Source: Pseudomonas monteilii NBRC 103158 = DSM 14164
GTDB lineage: Bacteria; Pseudomonadota; Gammaproteobacteria; Pseudomonadales; Pseudomonadaceae
Reading direction: 5' to 3'
Assembly: GCF_000730605.1 (NCBI RefSeq)
Contig: NZ_BBIS01000024.1
Location: forward strand, 1-64,000
Length of the DNA: 64,000 bases
The notes under the pieces are model-generated. The model saw nothing but the letters and a program-made list of their open reading frames with translations. It was not told where the DNA came from and made no database searches. Positions 52,784 to 62,279 of the stretch are shown here, in pieces (positions within the stretch are counted from its first letter, which is position 1; each line of letters begins with the position of its first letter). The translations under genes were made by a program, and so were the position numbers.

Positions 52784-52808
52784 CCTTGGAAAGACCTGGA
52801 TTCCAAGG
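52784..52808 (-). promoter_or_regulatory. Hairpin that would sequester the integrase ribosome binding site
   Basis: CCTTGGAA (52784-52791) and TTCCAAGG (52801-52808) form a perfect 8-bp stem with a 9-base loop. Read on the minus strand, the 3' arm ends in AAGG of the AAGGAG ribosome binding site that serves the integrase ATG at 52776. Folding of the leader should therefore limit integrase translation. Confidence 0.6.
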
Positions 52809-52818
52809 GCCGGATAGG

Positions 52819-52845
52819 AGTCAGGCGGTCGGAAGTCAGGTCAGG
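52819..52845. repeat. AGTCAGG repeats near the ICE right end
   Basis: AGTCAGG occurs at 52819-52825 and 52834-52840, with GTCAGG again at 52840-52845. Short direct repeats between an integrase gene and its att core can be arm-type or excisionase binding sites. The 106 bases from here to the att core show nothing else. Confidence 0.4.
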
Positions 52846-52950
52846 TTTCGGAAAGCACCGGCATATGTTGAACTCGCTTAAGTCATTGATAAACCTGCTG
52901 TATCGGGCTGTAGCGTAGTCCAGCGAATTTCGGTGCTGGAGTCATGGTGA

Positions 52951-52959
52951 AATAAAAAA
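52951..52959. repeat. Attachment-site repeat, accC-side junction (att core)
   Basis: This AATAAAAAA is the exact partner of 6445-6453. It is followed at once by the accC terminator stem, so its complement, TTTTTTATT, is also that terminator's U-tract. Confidence 0.7.
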
Positions 52960-52978
52960 CCCCGGCACAAGGCCGGGG
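52951..52978 (-). terminator. Rho-independent terminator of accBC
   Basis: On the minus strand CCCCGGC pairs with GCCGGGG (52960-52966 with 52972-52978) around a 5-base loop, followed by TTTTTTATT. It lies 25 bases past the accC stop codon. The plus strand also has five T after the stem, so it could have ended acoR transcripts before the ICE inserted. Confidence 0.88.
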
Positions 52979-53002
52979 TTTTTGGTGCATCACACTACTC
53001 GA

Positions 53003-54358
53003 TCAATGCTCGTTGGCCAGCTTGTGTTCGAGGTAATGAATGTTGACGCCGCCTTTGCAGAAACCTTCATCACGCACCAGGTCGCGGTGCAGTGGGATGT
53101 TGGTCTTGATGCCGTCGACGACGATCTCGTCCAGTGCATTGCGCATGCGTGCCATGGCTTCGTCGCGGTCCTTGCCGTAGGTGATCAGCTTGCCGATCAG
53201 CGAGTCGTAGTTCGGCGGAACCGAATAACCGCTGTACAGGTGCGAATCGACGCGTACGCCGTTGCCGCCTGGTGCGTGGAAGTGCTTCACCTTGCCTGGG
53301 CTCGGGATGAACTTCTTCGGGTCTTCGGCGTTGATACGGCATTCCAGCGAGTGGCCACGAATCACCACGTCTTCCTGGCGGTACGACAGCTTGTTGCCAG
53401 CGGCGATGCTCAGCATCTCCTTGACGATGTCGATACCGGTCACCATCTCGGACACCGGGTGCTCAACCTGCACGCGGGTGTTCATCTCGATGAAGTAGAA
53501 GCGGCCGTTCTCGTACAGGAACTCGAACGTACCCGCACCACGGTAGCCGATCTCGATGCACGCATCGACGCAACGCTTGAACACTTCCTGGCGGGCTTTC
53601 TCGTCGATGCCCGGGGCTGGTGCTTCTTCCAGCACCTTCTGGTGACGGCGCTGCAGCGAGCAGTCACGGTCGCCCAGGTGAATGGCGTTGCCCTGGCCGT
53701 CGGACAGTACCTGGACTTCCACGTGGCGTGGGTTGGTCAGGAACTTCTCCAGGTAGACCATCGGGTTGCCGAAGGCTGCACCGGCTTCGGTACGGGTGAG
53801 CTTGGCCGAGGCAATCAGGTCCTCTTCCTTATGCACCACGCGCATGCCGCGACCACCACCGCCACCGGCGGCCTTGATGATCACCGGGTAACCGACGTCA
53901 CGGGCAATCGCCAGGGCGACTTCTTCGTCTTCCGGCAGCGGGCCATCGGAGCCCGGTACGGTCGGTACGCCCGACTTGATCATCGCGTCCTTGGCCGAAA
54001 CCTTGTCGCCCATCAGGCGAATGGTGTCGGCTTTCGGGCCGATGAAGGCGAAACCGGATTTTTCAACCTGCTCGGCGAAGTCGGCGTTTTCTGCCAGGAA
54101 GCCGTAGCCCGGGTGAATCGCGGTGGCGCCGGTGACTTCGGCGGCAGCGATGATTGCCGGGATATGCAGGTAGGAATCCTTGGACGATGCAGGACCGATG
54201 CAGACCGACTCGTCTGCCAGGCCCAGGTGCATCAGTTCACGGTCGGCGGTGGAGTGCACAGCGACGGTTTTGATGCCCAGCTCTTTGCAGGCACGCAGGA
54301 TCCGCAGGGCAATTTCCCCGCGGTTGGCGATCAGGACTTTTTCGAGCTTCCCAGACAT
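53003..54358 (-). CDS. accC: Biotin carboxylase subunit of acetyl-CoA carboxylase
   Basis: AccC carboxylates the biotin on AccB with bicarbonate and ATP, the first half-reaction of malonyl-CoA formation for fatty-acid synthesis. The 451-residue protein has the N-terminal carboxylase domain ([14 protein letters not shown]), the ATP-grasp glycine loop [13 protein letters not shown] and the catalytic region [16 protein letters not shown] chose the ATG giving [12 protein letters not shown], with GGAGA upstream. It follows accB by 17 bases and forms the accBC operon. Confidence 0.97.
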   Translation of the reverse strand: MSGKLEKVLIANRGEIALRILRACKELGIKTVAVHSTADRELMHLGLADESVCIGPASSKDSYLHIPAIIAAAEVTGATAIHPGYGFLAENADFAEQVEKSGFAFIGPKADTIRLMGDKVSAKDAMIKSGVPTVPGSDGPLPEDEEVALAIARDVGYPVIIKAAGGGGGRGMRVVHKEEDLIASAKLTRTEAGAAFGNPMVYLEKFLTNPRHVEVQVLSDGQGNAIHLGDRDCSLQRRHQKVLEEAPAPGIDEKARQEVFKRCVDACIEIGYRGAGTFEFLYENGRFYFIEMNTRVQVEHPVSEMVTGIDIVKEMLSIAAGNKLSYRQEDVVIRGHSLECRINAEDPKKFIPSPGKVKHFHAPGGNGVRVDSHLYSGYSVPPNYDSLIGKLITYGKDRDEAMARMRNALDEIVVDGIKTNIPLHRDLVRDEGFCKGGVNIHYLEHKLANEH

Positions 54359-54375
54359 CGTTGGCTCTCCGCGAT

Positions 54376-54840
54376 TCAAACGACGGTGAACAGCGGCTGG
54401 TCGAACTCAACCGGCTGGCCGTCTTCTACCAGGATGGCGTCGATGACACCGCCAACATCGGCTTCGATGTGGTTCATCATCTTCATGGCTTCGACGATGC
54501 ACAGGGTGTCGCCTTTCTTCACGGTCTGGCCCACTTCAGCGAAGTTCGGCGAGGTCGGCGAAGGCTTGCGGTAGAAGGTACCTACCATTGGCGAGCGGAT
54601 CACGGTGCCTTTCAGGGCCGGGGCGGCGGCGGCAGCTTCGGCGGCTGGAGCGGCAGCGGCAACCGGGGCGGCAACAGGCGCAGCAGCGGCTACTGGAGCC
54701 GGTGCGAAGTACTGTTGGGCAGCCGGGGTTTTGCTGTGACGGCTGATACGGACCGACTCTTCGCCTTCCTTGATCTCCAGTTCGTCGATGCCAGACTCTT
54801 CCAGCAGCTCGATCAGTTTCTTGACTTTACGGATATCCAT
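54376..54840 (-). CDS. accB: Biotin carboxyl carrier protein of acetyl-CoA carboxylase
   Basis: AccB carries the biotin that shuttles carboxyl groups between AccC and the carboxyltransferase. The 154-residue protein has an N-terminal helix ([20 protein letters not shown]), an Ala/Pro-rich linker at about 40-75 and the biotinyl domain with the attachment motif VEAMKM (K120). It is the first gene of accBC. The 99 bases to aroQ hold no gene and may hold a promoter, though transcription from aroQ could also continue through. Confidence 0.97.
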   Translation of the reverse strand: MDIRKVKKLIELLEESGIDELEIKEGEESVRISRHSKTPAAQQYFAPAPVAAAAPVAAPVAAAAPAAEAAAAAPALKGTVIRSPMVGTFYRKPSPTSPNFAEVGQTVKKGDTLCIVEAMKMMNHIEADVGGVIDAILVEDGQPVEFDQPLFTVV

Positions 54841-54939
54841 TAATCATCAACTCCCAAAGGTTCGGTCAGGGGGCGAAATACAAAAAAACGTAACTGAACG
54901 TTTCTCTAGAACCCTGGCCCACTGAGGCCAGGGTTTTCA

Positions 54940-55395
54940 TCATTTGGGCTGTGCGTTGGCAGCCAGTTGTTCCAGCGCGGACTCCAGGGCCAGGCGATAA
55001 CCGCTGGCGCCCAGGCCGCAGATCACCCCTACGGCAACATCGGAAAAGTAGGAGTGGTGACGGAACGGTTCGCGTTTGTGCACGTTGGACAGGTGCACTT
55101 CGATGAATGGGATGCTCACCGCAAGCAATGCGTCACGTAATGCGACGCTTGTGTGGGTGAAAGCAGCCGGATTGATCAGGATGAAGTCCACACCCTCGTT
55201 GCGTGCGGCGTGAATACGATCGATCAGTTCGTACTCGGCATTGCTCTGCAGGTATTGCAAATGGTGGCCTGCGGCGCGGGCACGTTGCTCCAGGTCCTGG
55301 TTGATCTGGGCCAGGGTCACGGCGCCGTAGTGGCCTGGCTCGCGGGTACCGAGCAGGTTGAGGTTGGGGCCGTGGAGCACCAGTAGCGTTGCCAT
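54940..55395 (-). CDS. aroQ: Type II 3-dehydroquinate dehydratase
   Basis: AroQ dehydrates 3-dehydroquinate to 3-dehydroshikimate in the shikimate pathway. The 151-residue protein has the type II pattern: [19 protein letters not shown] with the catalytic Y23, the substrate-binding [10 protein letters not shown] and [14 protein letters not shown] with H101. I chose the ATG giving MATLLVLHG, which starts the conserved domain; the open frame continues 49 codons upstream through the promoter region. The gene precedes accBC on the same strand, as I recall for many pseudomonads. Confidence 0.96.
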   Translation of the reverse strand: MATLLVLHGPNLNLLGTREPGHYGAVTLAQINQDLEQRARAAGHHLQYLQSNAEYELIDRIHAARNEGVDFILINPAAFTHTSVALRDALLAVSIPFIEVHLSNVHKREPFRHHSYFSDVAVGVICGLGASGYRLALESALEQLAANAQPK

Positions 55396-55516
55396 CTGCG
55401 GATTCCTTGGGTTTGTAGGGCAATTCGACACAGCGCGGCGAGTGTGCCGCAAAGCGACGGCAGGTGTCCAGTTCCCGGCAGTAGCCAGCACGATGTCCGA
55501 GATTCGCGCGAAGTAT

Positions 55517-55542
55517 GTGACCAAATACTTAAATCTGGTCAC
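55517..55542. promoter_or_regulatory. Inverted repeat upstream of aroQ
   Basis: GTGACCA (55517-55523) and TGGTCAC (55536-55542) form a perfect 7-bp inverted repeat with a 12-base AT-rich spacer, about 120 bases upstream of the aroQ start. The arrangement looks like an operator for a dimeric regulator of the aroQ-accBC genes; the regulator is unknown. Confidence 0.45.
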
Positions 55543-55574
55543 CTATTTCAGGATTTTTCCCGGCACGGGGGAAG

Positions 55575-57347
55575 TTATAGACCGACTTTCCCGCGCACGC
55601 GTGTCAGAATTTGCGCAAATTCACCGGCGTTTATCTCGCCAATCACCTGATCGGCGGTCATTTCGCTGCCGTTCGCGGCAAAGAAGAGCAAGGCGGGGGG
55701 GCCGAACAGCTGATAGCGGTCGAGCAGTGTACGTTGCTCGGCATTGCTCTCGGTGATGTCGAAACGCACCAACTTGAAGCCGGTCAGCTGCGTTTGCACC
55801 TGTGGCGCGTTCAGCACTTCATGCTCGATCACTTTGCAGCTGATGCACCAGTCGGCGTACCAGTCCAGCAGCACGGGCTGGCCTGCCGCCTTGGCCTGGG
55901 CCAGCGCCGCGTCCAGTGCGGCGGGAGTGGTGATGGTTTGCCAGGCATCCGCCTTTGCCGCCGGGCTGTCGCCGCTGACCGCCAGTGTTGCAACCGGCAG
56001 CGGGCGCAGCGGGTCGCCTTGGCCACTCAGCGCGCCATACCAGCAAGCCAGGGCGTAGACCAGCAAGCCCAGGCCCAGCAGTTGGGCCAGGCGCTGGCGT
56101 GCGCTTTTTACAACGAACTCCAGGGCGCCGAGGAACAGCGCCACGCCAGCGGCGAGGAAACCGACCAGCAGCAAGGTAAGCGGGCCCGGCAGCACGCGGC
56201 TGAGCAAGCCGATGGCCAGCCCCAGCAGCAGGACACCGATGGCGTTTTTCACGGTATTCATCCAAGGGCCGCTTTTGGGCAGCCAGGCTGCGCCACCGGT
56301 GGCTACCAACAGCAATGGCGCGCCCATGCCGAGGCCCAGGGCAAACAGCTTGAGCGCGCCGCCCACGGCATCGCCGCTGGCGCTGATGTACAGCAGGGCA
56401 CCGGCCAAGGGGGCGGATACGCACGGCGAAACCAGCAGGCTGGAAAGCACGCCGAGCACGGCCGCGCCGAGCAGCGAGCCACCCTTGGTGTGGTTGGCGA
56501 CGTTGTTCAGACGGTTGCTCAGGGCCTGCGGCAGCTTGATTTCGAACAGGCCGAACATGGCCAGGGCGAACACCACGAAGAACAGCGCGAACGGCACCAG
56601 CACCCAGGCCGATTGCAGACGGGCCTGCAGGTTAAGGCCGGCACCGAACAGGCCCATCAGCGCGCCGAGTACGGCGAAGCTGGCCGCCATCGGCAGCACG
56701 TAGGCCAGCGATAGAGCGAGCCCGCGCAGGCCGCCGACCTGGCCACGCAGCACCACGCCAGACAGGATCGGCAGCATCGGCAACACGCACGGGGTGAAGG
56801 TCAGGCCGACGCCGGCAAGGAAGAACAGCAGCAGTGATTTCCAGTTCCAGGCGTGTTCGGCAGCGCCCGGCGTATTTGCGCCGCTTTCGCCATCGATGCT
56901 CAGGCGTTCGGTTTCCGGTGGGTAGCACAGGCCCTTGTCGGCGCAACCCTGGTAGCCCACCAGCAGGGTGAAGGCACGCGGGTCGGTGCGCGGCAGTTCG
57001 ATGTCGACCACGCCGTGGTAAACCTCGACGTCGCCGAAGAACTCATCGTGCTTGGCTTCGCCTTTGGGGATGTTCGGCGTGCCCAGGGCAACGTCGGCCG
57101 GCTCGGTGCGGAACTGGAAGCGGTGGCGGTAAAGGTAGTAGCCCTCGGTGGCGACGAAGCGCAGCTTGAGGGTGTGCGCATCGGCCTGGATCAGGCTGAG
57201 CTTGAAGGCCTCGTGCACCGGCAGGAAGTCGGCATTATTGGACAGCGAAGCGGCCCCGAGGGTGGCGCTGGGGCGGTTGTCGAGCAGGCCCGTGGCGAAG
57301 GCAGGGCTGGCCAGCAGCAGGAACAGCAGGAAAAACAGGCGGCGCAT
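55575..57347 (-). CDS. dsbD: Thiol:disulfide interchange protein DsbD
   Basis: DsbD carries reducing power from cytoplasmic thioredoxin across the inner membrane to periplasmic proteins, including DsbC and cytochrome-maturation factors. The 590-residue precursor has a signal peptide, a periplasmic alpha domain with GCADKGLCYPP, eight or so membrane helices with FTPCVLPMLP and VSPCVSAPL, and a C-terminal thioredoxin domain with WCISCK. All six redox cysteines are present. It is read toward aroQ, 180 bases away. Confidence 0.96.
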   Translation of the reverse strand: MRRLFFLLFLLLASPAFATGLLDNRPSATLGAASLSNNADFLPVHEAFKLSLIQADAHTLKLRFVATEGYYLYRHRFQFRTEPADVALGTPNIPKGEAKHDEFFGDVEVYHGVVDIELPRTDPRAFTLLVGYQGCADKGLCYPPETERLSIDGESGANTPGAAEHAWNWKSLLLFFLAGVGLTFTPCVLPMLPILSGVVLRGQVGGLRGLALSLAYVLPMAASFAVLGALMGLFGAGLNLQARLQSAWVLVPFALFFVVFALAMFGLFEIKLPQALSNRLNNVANHTKGGSLLGAAVLGVLSSLLVSPCVSAPLAGALLYISASGDAVGGALKLFALGLGMGAPLLLVATGGAAWLPKSGPWMNTVKNAIGVLLLGLAIGLLSRVLPGPLTLLLVGFLAAGVALFLGALEFVVKSARQRLAQLLGLGLLVYALACWYGALSGQGDPLRPLPVATLAVSGDSPAAKADAWQTITTPAALDAALAQAKAAGQPVLLDWYADWCISCKVIEHEVLNAPQVQTQLTGFKLVRFDITESNAEQRTLLDRYQLFGPPALLFFAANGSEMTADQVIGEINAGEFAQILTRVRGKVGL

Positions 57348-57416
57348 GGCGGACTCGCGAGGTGGAACGTGCCGGCATGATAGCGGAGTTGGTGGAGGAT
57401 GGGGCCAGCTGGGCTT

Positions 57417-57496
57417 GCCATGACATTTTTAGCGCCTGGGAGATCGAGCGCCGCCCGCGGGGCGCTCGATCTCCCAGGCACTGCACATGTCATGGC
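57417..57496. repeat. 80-base inverted repeat between the chemoreceptor gene and dsbD
   Basis: A perfect 19-bp inner stem (57434-57452 with 57461-57479, 8-base loop) is flanked by a 10-bp outer stem, GCCATGACAT (57417-57426) with ATGTCATGGC (57487-57496). The two parts together form a nearly continuous cruciform. It lies just past the stop codon of the chemoreceptor gene and upstream of dsbD. It has no T-tract and could be a terminator, a REP-like element or an mRNA-protecting structure. Confidence 0.75.
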
Positions 57497-57510
57497 GAGC
57501 ACCCGCCAGT

Positions 57511-59472
57511 TCACACCCTGAACGCCCGCACCGCCCGATTCAGCTCACCGCCCAGGCCCAACAACTGCTCGCCTTGCTCGCGCCCCTCACCAATGCGCTG
57601 CAGGTTGTCCTCACCCAACTCATGAATCCGTTCGCTGTGGTCACGAATCTCACTCACCGCGCCGCTCTGCTGCGCCGTGACATCGGCAATCCGCACGGCG
57701 GTATCCGAGATGGTGCGAATGGCACAGACAATCTCGTCCAGTGCGCCATCTGCCGCTTGGGCCTGGTTGGCTGTGGCCTCGGCATGCTCAAGCTGCGCAC
57801 GCATCCCTGCTACCGAACTTCTCGCGGCTTGCTGCAGGCGGTCGATCAGTGCCTGAATCTCGCCGGTAGCCCCCGTGGTGCGTTGCGCCAGCGAGCGCAC
57901 TTCATCGGCTACCACGGCGAAGCCACGGCCCATCTCACCCGCACGCGCCGCTTCGATGGCGGCGTTCAGCGCCAGCAGGTTGGTTTGCTCGGCAATCGAG
58001 CGGATCACCGTCAGCACCCCGCCGATGGTGGCCGACTCTTCCGCCAGTTGCTCGATCATGCGGGCGTTGCCTTGCACTTCATCAACCAGTTCACGCAAAC
58101 CTGACAGGCTCTGGCCGATCACCGCCTGGCCTTGCTCCACCGCACGCCCGGCATCGCGGCTGGCGTCGGCGGCGGCGCTGGCATCACCTGCCACTTGCTG
58201 GATGGTCGCTTCCAGTTCGCTCAGTGCGTCGCGGATCTGCCCGGTATCGCCCGCCTGGCGTTCGGCGCCGTCGTGCAGGGCGGCGCTCATGCCGGCCAGC
58301 GCGTGGCTGCTGCCCGCCACTTGCTCGGCGTTGTGGCGGATGGTGCCTACCAGTTCCACCAGGTACTGGCGCAGGCGGTTGAGCGATTCCTGGATGTCGC
58401 GCAGTTCGCGGTTGGTCTTGCCCAGGGCGATACCTTGGGCGAAGTCGCCTTCGGCCCACCGTGACAAGGCGGGTGCCAGGCCGGTGAGGGTACGCGTCAG
58501 GCGGCGCTGCAGGGTGTCGATCAACAAGGCGATCAGCAGGATCAAGCCAATCATCAAACCCTGGATGATGCGCACCTCGGCGGCAATTTTCGCATGCTGG
58601 CCACGCACTTCGGGTTCCAATGCTGCAATGGCTAGCTGCACGGCCTCAAGGCGTTGATTAGTGCTGGCGGCCAGGGCGCCGCGGCGTTCGATCTGTTCGC
58701 GGGTACGCTGCAATTCAGCCGGGTAGCGGCTCAGCAGGCTTTGCAGTTCACGCTTTAGGCCAACCGCGATGTCTTCCTGCTGGGCATTGGCCTGGGTCTC
58801 AAGGCCCATCATCGCGGCGAAGTCGTCGGCACCGGACTCGGCGGCGCGGGTTACGCCAAGCAAGGGCAAGGCATCGATGGCTTGAGCCTGGGCGCGGATC
58901 AGTTGCAGCTCGCGCTCCACCTCGTCGGCAAGCTCCGGGCGGCCGCTATTGACCAGTTTGTCCCGGGCCAGCGAAAGGCGGCTCAGGTGCACAGTGGCAT
59001 CGAGCAATGGCAACAGGTAGCGGTTGGCATCGGCGTTGCCGCTGTCGCGAGCGTAGCCGGCCAGTTGTTCGACGTTGGCTCCCAGCTCCCGCTCGGCCTG
59101 CAGCAGCAGGGCTTGTGGGTCACCGGCCAGCTTGCCAGCGGCCAGCAACTCATTGGCGGTGAAGGCCTGCAGGCTGTCCAGGCTTGGGCGTAATGTGTCG
59201 GCCAGCTCAACGGGCCATTCGGCCAGGGCGGCCTGCAGCTGCTGGTTGGCCTCCATGGCGGCGGCATGACGCAGGGCGTCGCCGCTGGCCAGGTACGCCT
59301 GGATGTTGCGTGCCGCCAGGTTCTGAAACTGCTGGGACAGGCCCAGGTAACGCTCCATCATCTGGTAGGGGCGCTCGAGGGCGCGCTGCGACCACCACAA
59401 GGTGGCGCCCAAGGCGAGGCACACGGTCACCAGCAACAGGGTGTTGAAATTGGTCAGCCACTTCAGGCGCAT
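57511..59472 (-). CDS. Methyl-accepting chemotaxis protein
   Basis: This 653-residue chemoreceptor has a first transmembrane helix at about 9-28 ([17 protein letters not shown]), a long helical periplasmic sensor of about 270 residues, a second helix ([15 protein letters not shown]), a HAMP segment and a signalling domain with the invariant hairpin [19 protein letters not shown]. The ligand is unknown; the sensor is all-helical, like four-helix-bundle or PilJ-type sensors. The diguanylate cyclase gene lies 130 bases upstream on the same strand and may be functionally linked. Confidence 0.93.
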   Translation of the reverse strand: MRLKWLTNFNTLLLVTVCLALGATLWWSQRALERPYQMMERYLGLSQQFQNLAARNIQAYLASGDALRHAAAMEANQQLQAALAEWPVELADTLRPSLDSLQAFTANELLAAGKLAGDPQALLLQAERELGANVEQLAGYARDSGNADANRYLLPLLDATVHLSRLSLARDKLVNSGRPELADEVERELQLIRAQAQAIDALPLLGVTRAAESGADDFAAMMGLETQANAQQEDIAVGLKRELQSLLSRYPAELQRTREQIERRGALAASTNQRLEAVQLAIAALEPEVRGQHAKIAAEVRIIQGLMIGLILLIALLIDTLQRRLTRTLTGLAPALSRWAEGDFAQGIALGKTNRELRDIQESLNRLRQYLVELVGTIRHNAEQVAGSSHALAGMSAALHDGAERQAGDTGQIRDALSELEATIQQVAGDASAAADASRDAGRAVEQGQAVIGQSLSGLRELVDEVQGNARMIEQLAEESATIGGVLTVIRSIAEQTNLLALNAAIEAARAGEMGRGFAVVADEVRSLAQRTTGATGEIQALIDRLQQAARSSVAGMRAQLEHAEATANQAQAADGALDEIVCAIRTISDTAVRIADVTAQQSGAVSEIRDHSERIHELGEDNLQRIGEGREQGEQLLGLGGELNRAVRAFRV

Positions 59473-59602
59473 AGCCGCGAACTTCCTGCGCAGGGGAGTA
59501 GAGGTAGGCGCCTGAAGTTATTGCGATTTTGTGACCGGGTGATGACGACAAGGGGCTGGCGTCAGAAAAAAAGTGGCACAGTGCCTGTACTGGTGAAACT
59601 GG

Positions 59603-60961
59603 TCAGGGTTCTACACGCACTACACAGTTGCGCCCGGCATGCTTGGCCCGGTACAACGCCTCGTCCGCCGCACTGGCCATGGTCAGCGCATCGAGCCCGT
59701 CATCCAGCTGCACCACACCTGCACTGAACGTGCACTGCAAATCCCGGGGTTGTGCCGGGTAGAGAATTTCGGCAAAGCGCCGGCGGATTTCGTCCAGCAC
59801 CCTGTGTGCTGCGTCCAGCGCGGTGTTGGGCATGACAATGGCGAACTCCTCGCCGCCGTAGCGGCCGATGAAGTCAGTCTTGCGCAAACGCTGCTTGAGA
59901 AACAGGGCCAGGCTCTTGATCACCCGGTCGCCCATGGGGTGGCCATGGCGGTCGTTGATCTTCTTGAAATGGTCGATGTCGAGCATGGCAAAGCTCAACG
60001 GTTGCTGTTCACGGCGGGCGCGGAAGCTGCAGTCTTCCAGCAGTTGCAGGATGTGGGTGTGGTTGTACAGCCCTGTCAGGCTGTCGCGCACCATTCGCGC
60101 CTTCAGGTGCCGGGCACGGGCGGCGCGGTTGCGCACGGTGGTGATCAGGTGGCGTGAGCGAAACGGTTTGGTCAGGAAGTCATCCCCGCCTTCGCTCATG
60201 GCGTCCAGCTGTTTGTCCAGGTCGTCTTCGGCAGACAGGTAGATGATCGGCACGCTCACGTAGCGGTCGCTGTGGCGAATCACCTTGGCCAGCTCCGGGC
60301 CGGTACAGGCTGGCATGTACAGGTCGAGAATGATGAGGTCGGGCTGGAAGTCGGCAAGCTCTGCCATGGTGCGGATCGGGTCGGTCAGGCTGCGGGTTAC
60401 CATACCGGCGCTGGCCAGCACCCGCTCGGTATACAGGGCCTGGGTGCGCGAGTCGTCGATGATCAGCACGCGCAGCGGGTCGTGCGGGCTGGCGTTGGTC
60501 AGCAGTTCGACCTTCTCCAGCAGGCTGGAAGCCTCCAGGCTGCCGGTGAGAAAGTCCTGGCCACCCGCGCGCACGGCGGCCAGGCGGGTCGGGGTGTCGG
60601 CTTCGTGGTGGCTGAAGAACAGCAGCGGAACAGGTTGCGCCAGCGCCTGCTGCACCTGGACGGCCAGCAGCAAGCCTTGGCCAGCGCCGGTGAAGTCGAC
60701 GTCCATGATGATGGCCGAGGGTGAGTACTCGCTGATCGAAGCGCAGAGCGCCGCAGCGCTTGGCAACGCTTGCACCACCAGGCCGAAGAATTCCAGTTGC
60801 TGGGCCAAACGCTGGGCACGCTCGTGGTCCTGCAGCAGGATGTACACCGGTTTACGCAGGGGCGGCAGCAGCACCTGGTCGAGCGGGTCATCCTTGCGCA
60901 GGCCGCTACGCGTCGCCTGTTGGGCGGGGCACTGCGGGCTCGGCTCGACTGCTTGGCTCAT
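59603..60961 (-). CDS. Two-receiver response regulator with a GGDEF diguanylate cyclase domain
   Basis: This 452-residue protein has two receiver domains and a GGDEF domain. The first receiver (about 38-155) keeps a central IIMDVDF aspartate but looks degenerate; the second (about 163-280) is complete, with LIIDDSR, LIILDLYMP and FLTKPF. The GGDEF domain has the active motif GGEEF and an intact inhibitory site RKTD five residues before it. It should make cyclic di-GMP on phosphorylation and be product-inhibited. No histidine kinase gene is nearby. Confidence 0.93.
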   Translation of the reverse strand: MSQAVEPSPQCPAQQATRSGLRKDDPLDQVLLPPLRKPVYILLQDHERAQRLAQQLEFFGLVVQALPSAAALCASISEYSPSAIIMDVDFTGAGQGLLLAVQVQQALAQPVPLLFFSHHEADTPTRLAAVRAGGQDFLTGSLEASSLLEKVELLTNASPHDPLRVLIIDDSRTQALYTERVLASAGMVTRSLTDPIRTMAELADFQPDLIILDLYMPACTGPELAKVIRHSDRYVSVPIIYLSAEDDLDKQLDAMSEGGDDFLTKPFRSRHLITTVRNRAARARHLKARMVRDSLTGLYNHTHILQLLEDCSFRARREQQPLSFAMLDIDHFKKINDRHGHPMGDRVIKSLALFLKQRLRKTDFIGRYGGEEFAIVMPNTALDAAHRVLDEIRRRFAEILYPAQPRDLQCTFSAGVVQLDDGLDALTMASAADEALYRAKHAGRNCVVRVEP

Positions 60962-61209
60962 GTCCTGGCTACTTATAGGTTGGGGTGTGCAGGGGCAATG
61001 ATGGCTGTATGCTAGCAGCTCTTACCGAATACGTGAGTGCCCTGCATCAACAAAGCGGCCAGAACGAATATTCAGTTGCTGACCGATTGGTCGCTTATGC
61101 GTACGGTGGTGTCTGCTTTATAGTGCTGTCACACGGGCTTGCCGTGGCACCCTGGCGCAGGCCTGTGGTCCAAGCCTCTGAACCGTCGTGACTGATTAAG
61201 GACAAAGCC

Positions 61210-62277
61210 ATGCTGGACTGGAAAAATCGCGAGGCCAAAGCCGAGCCCCGCGAGCGTGTCGATGGCCGCGGCGCTGCTGCCCGTAGCTACCTTGGCGGCC
61301 TTTGGAGCCGTGCCCTGGGGACCCTTATCGGGTTGTACCTGCTGGTGTGTATCGGCCTGGGCTGGTACTGGAGCCAGGAGCCTGCGCTGTTCCCGGTGCA
61401 GCAGAATGCCCAAGCCGCTGCCGAGCGCACCGGCCAGCAGATGGTGGTGGGTTATACCACCCTCGAAACCCTCAAGTCCGTGGCCGGCACCTTGCTGAAC
61501 AAGCCGGGCGGCTACATTTCCAACGACCGCTTCCCGCCCGGGCTGTGGATGGACAACATGCCGAGCTGGGAATACGGCGTGCTGGTCCAGGTCCGCGACC
61601 TGTCCCGCGCCCTGCGCAAGGACTTTGCCCGTTCGCAGTCGCAGTCCACCGAGGACGCCGACCTGGCCAAGGCCGAGCCGCGCTTCAACTTCGACAACAA
61701 GAGCTGGATCTTGCCATCGAGCGAGTCGGAGTTCGAAGAGGGCATCAAGTCGCTGACCCGCTACCAGACCCGTCTGGCTGCCGGCGACAAGGGCGCGATC
61801 TTCTACACCCGTGCCGACAACCTGAACAACTGGCTGGGTGACGTGGCTACCCGCCTAGGCTCGCTGTCGCAGCGCCTGTCGGCCAGCGTTGGCCGGGTGA
61901 AGCTGAACACCACGCTAAAGACCGAGTCGGTGGTTGCCGGCCAGGCGCCGCAGGTGGACGAAGAGCTGGTGGAAACCCCATGGCTGCAGATCGACAACGT
62001 GTTCTACGAAGCCCGTGGCCAGGCCTGGGCGCTGTCGCACCTGCTGCGCGCCATCGAGGTGGACTTTGCCGACGTGCTGGCGAAGAAGAACGCCACGGTC
62101 AGCGTGCGTCAGATCATTCGTGAGCTGGAAGCCTCGCAAGAGCCGCTGTGGAGCCCGATGGTGCTCAACGGCAGTGGTTTCGGCATGTGGGCCAACCACT
62201 CGCTGGTCATGGCCAACTACATTTCCCGGGCTAACGCTGCGGTCATCGACCTGCGTCAGCTGCTGTCGCAGGGTTGA
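61210..62277 (+). CDS. DUF2333 family protein
   Basis: This 355-residue protein has one N-terminal transmembrane helix (about 39-58, GTLIGLYLLVCIGLGWYW) and a large periplasmic region. It matches DUF2333, conserved in gammaproteobacteria with unknown function. It precedes the Nudix gene, with its TGA stop ending two bases before the next ATG. The 248 bases upstream, shared with the divergent diguanylate cyclase gene, hold no other gene. Confidence 0.88.
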   Translation: MLDWKNREAKAEPRERVDGRGAAARSYLGGLWSRALGTLIGLYLLVCIGLGWYWSQEPALFPVQQNAQAAAERTGQQMVVGYTTLETLKSVAGTLLNKPGGYISNDRFPPGLWMDNMPSWEYGVLVQVRDLSRALRKDFARSQSQSTEDADLAKAEPRFNFDNKSWILPSSESEFEEGIKSLTRYQTRLAAGDKGAIFYTRADNLNNWLGDVATRLGSLSQRLSASVGRVKLNTTLKTESVVAGQAPQVDEELVETPWLQIDNVFYEARGQAWALSHLLRAIEVDFADVLAKKNATVSVRQIIRELEASQEPLWSPMVLNGSGFGMWANHSLVMANYISRANAAVIDLRQLLSQG

Positions 62278-62279
62278 TA

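Larger units (their letters stand above)
6445..52959. mobile_element. Tn4371-family integrative and conjugative element with efflux and defence cargo
   Basis: The element runs from the end of acoR to the accC terminator and is bounded by a 9-bp direct repeat. It has an integrase at the right end, a RepA/ParA/ParB maintenance module, a relaxase, TraF, the coupling protein TraG and a full trb mating-pore set, in the order known for Tn4371-like ICEs. Cargo sits between the LysR gene and traI, and between DUF932 and the integrase. That acoR and accC are neighbours without the element is recalled from P. putida KT2440. No transposase or phage structural gene is present. All transfer genes are full length, so the element looks capable of transfer. 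Confidence 0.92.

Noticed and set aside
52982-54574. 530-codon plus-strand open frame opposite accC
   Set aside because: AccC on the other strand has every expected motif; the antisense frame has no recognisable domain and spans the accB-accC junction.
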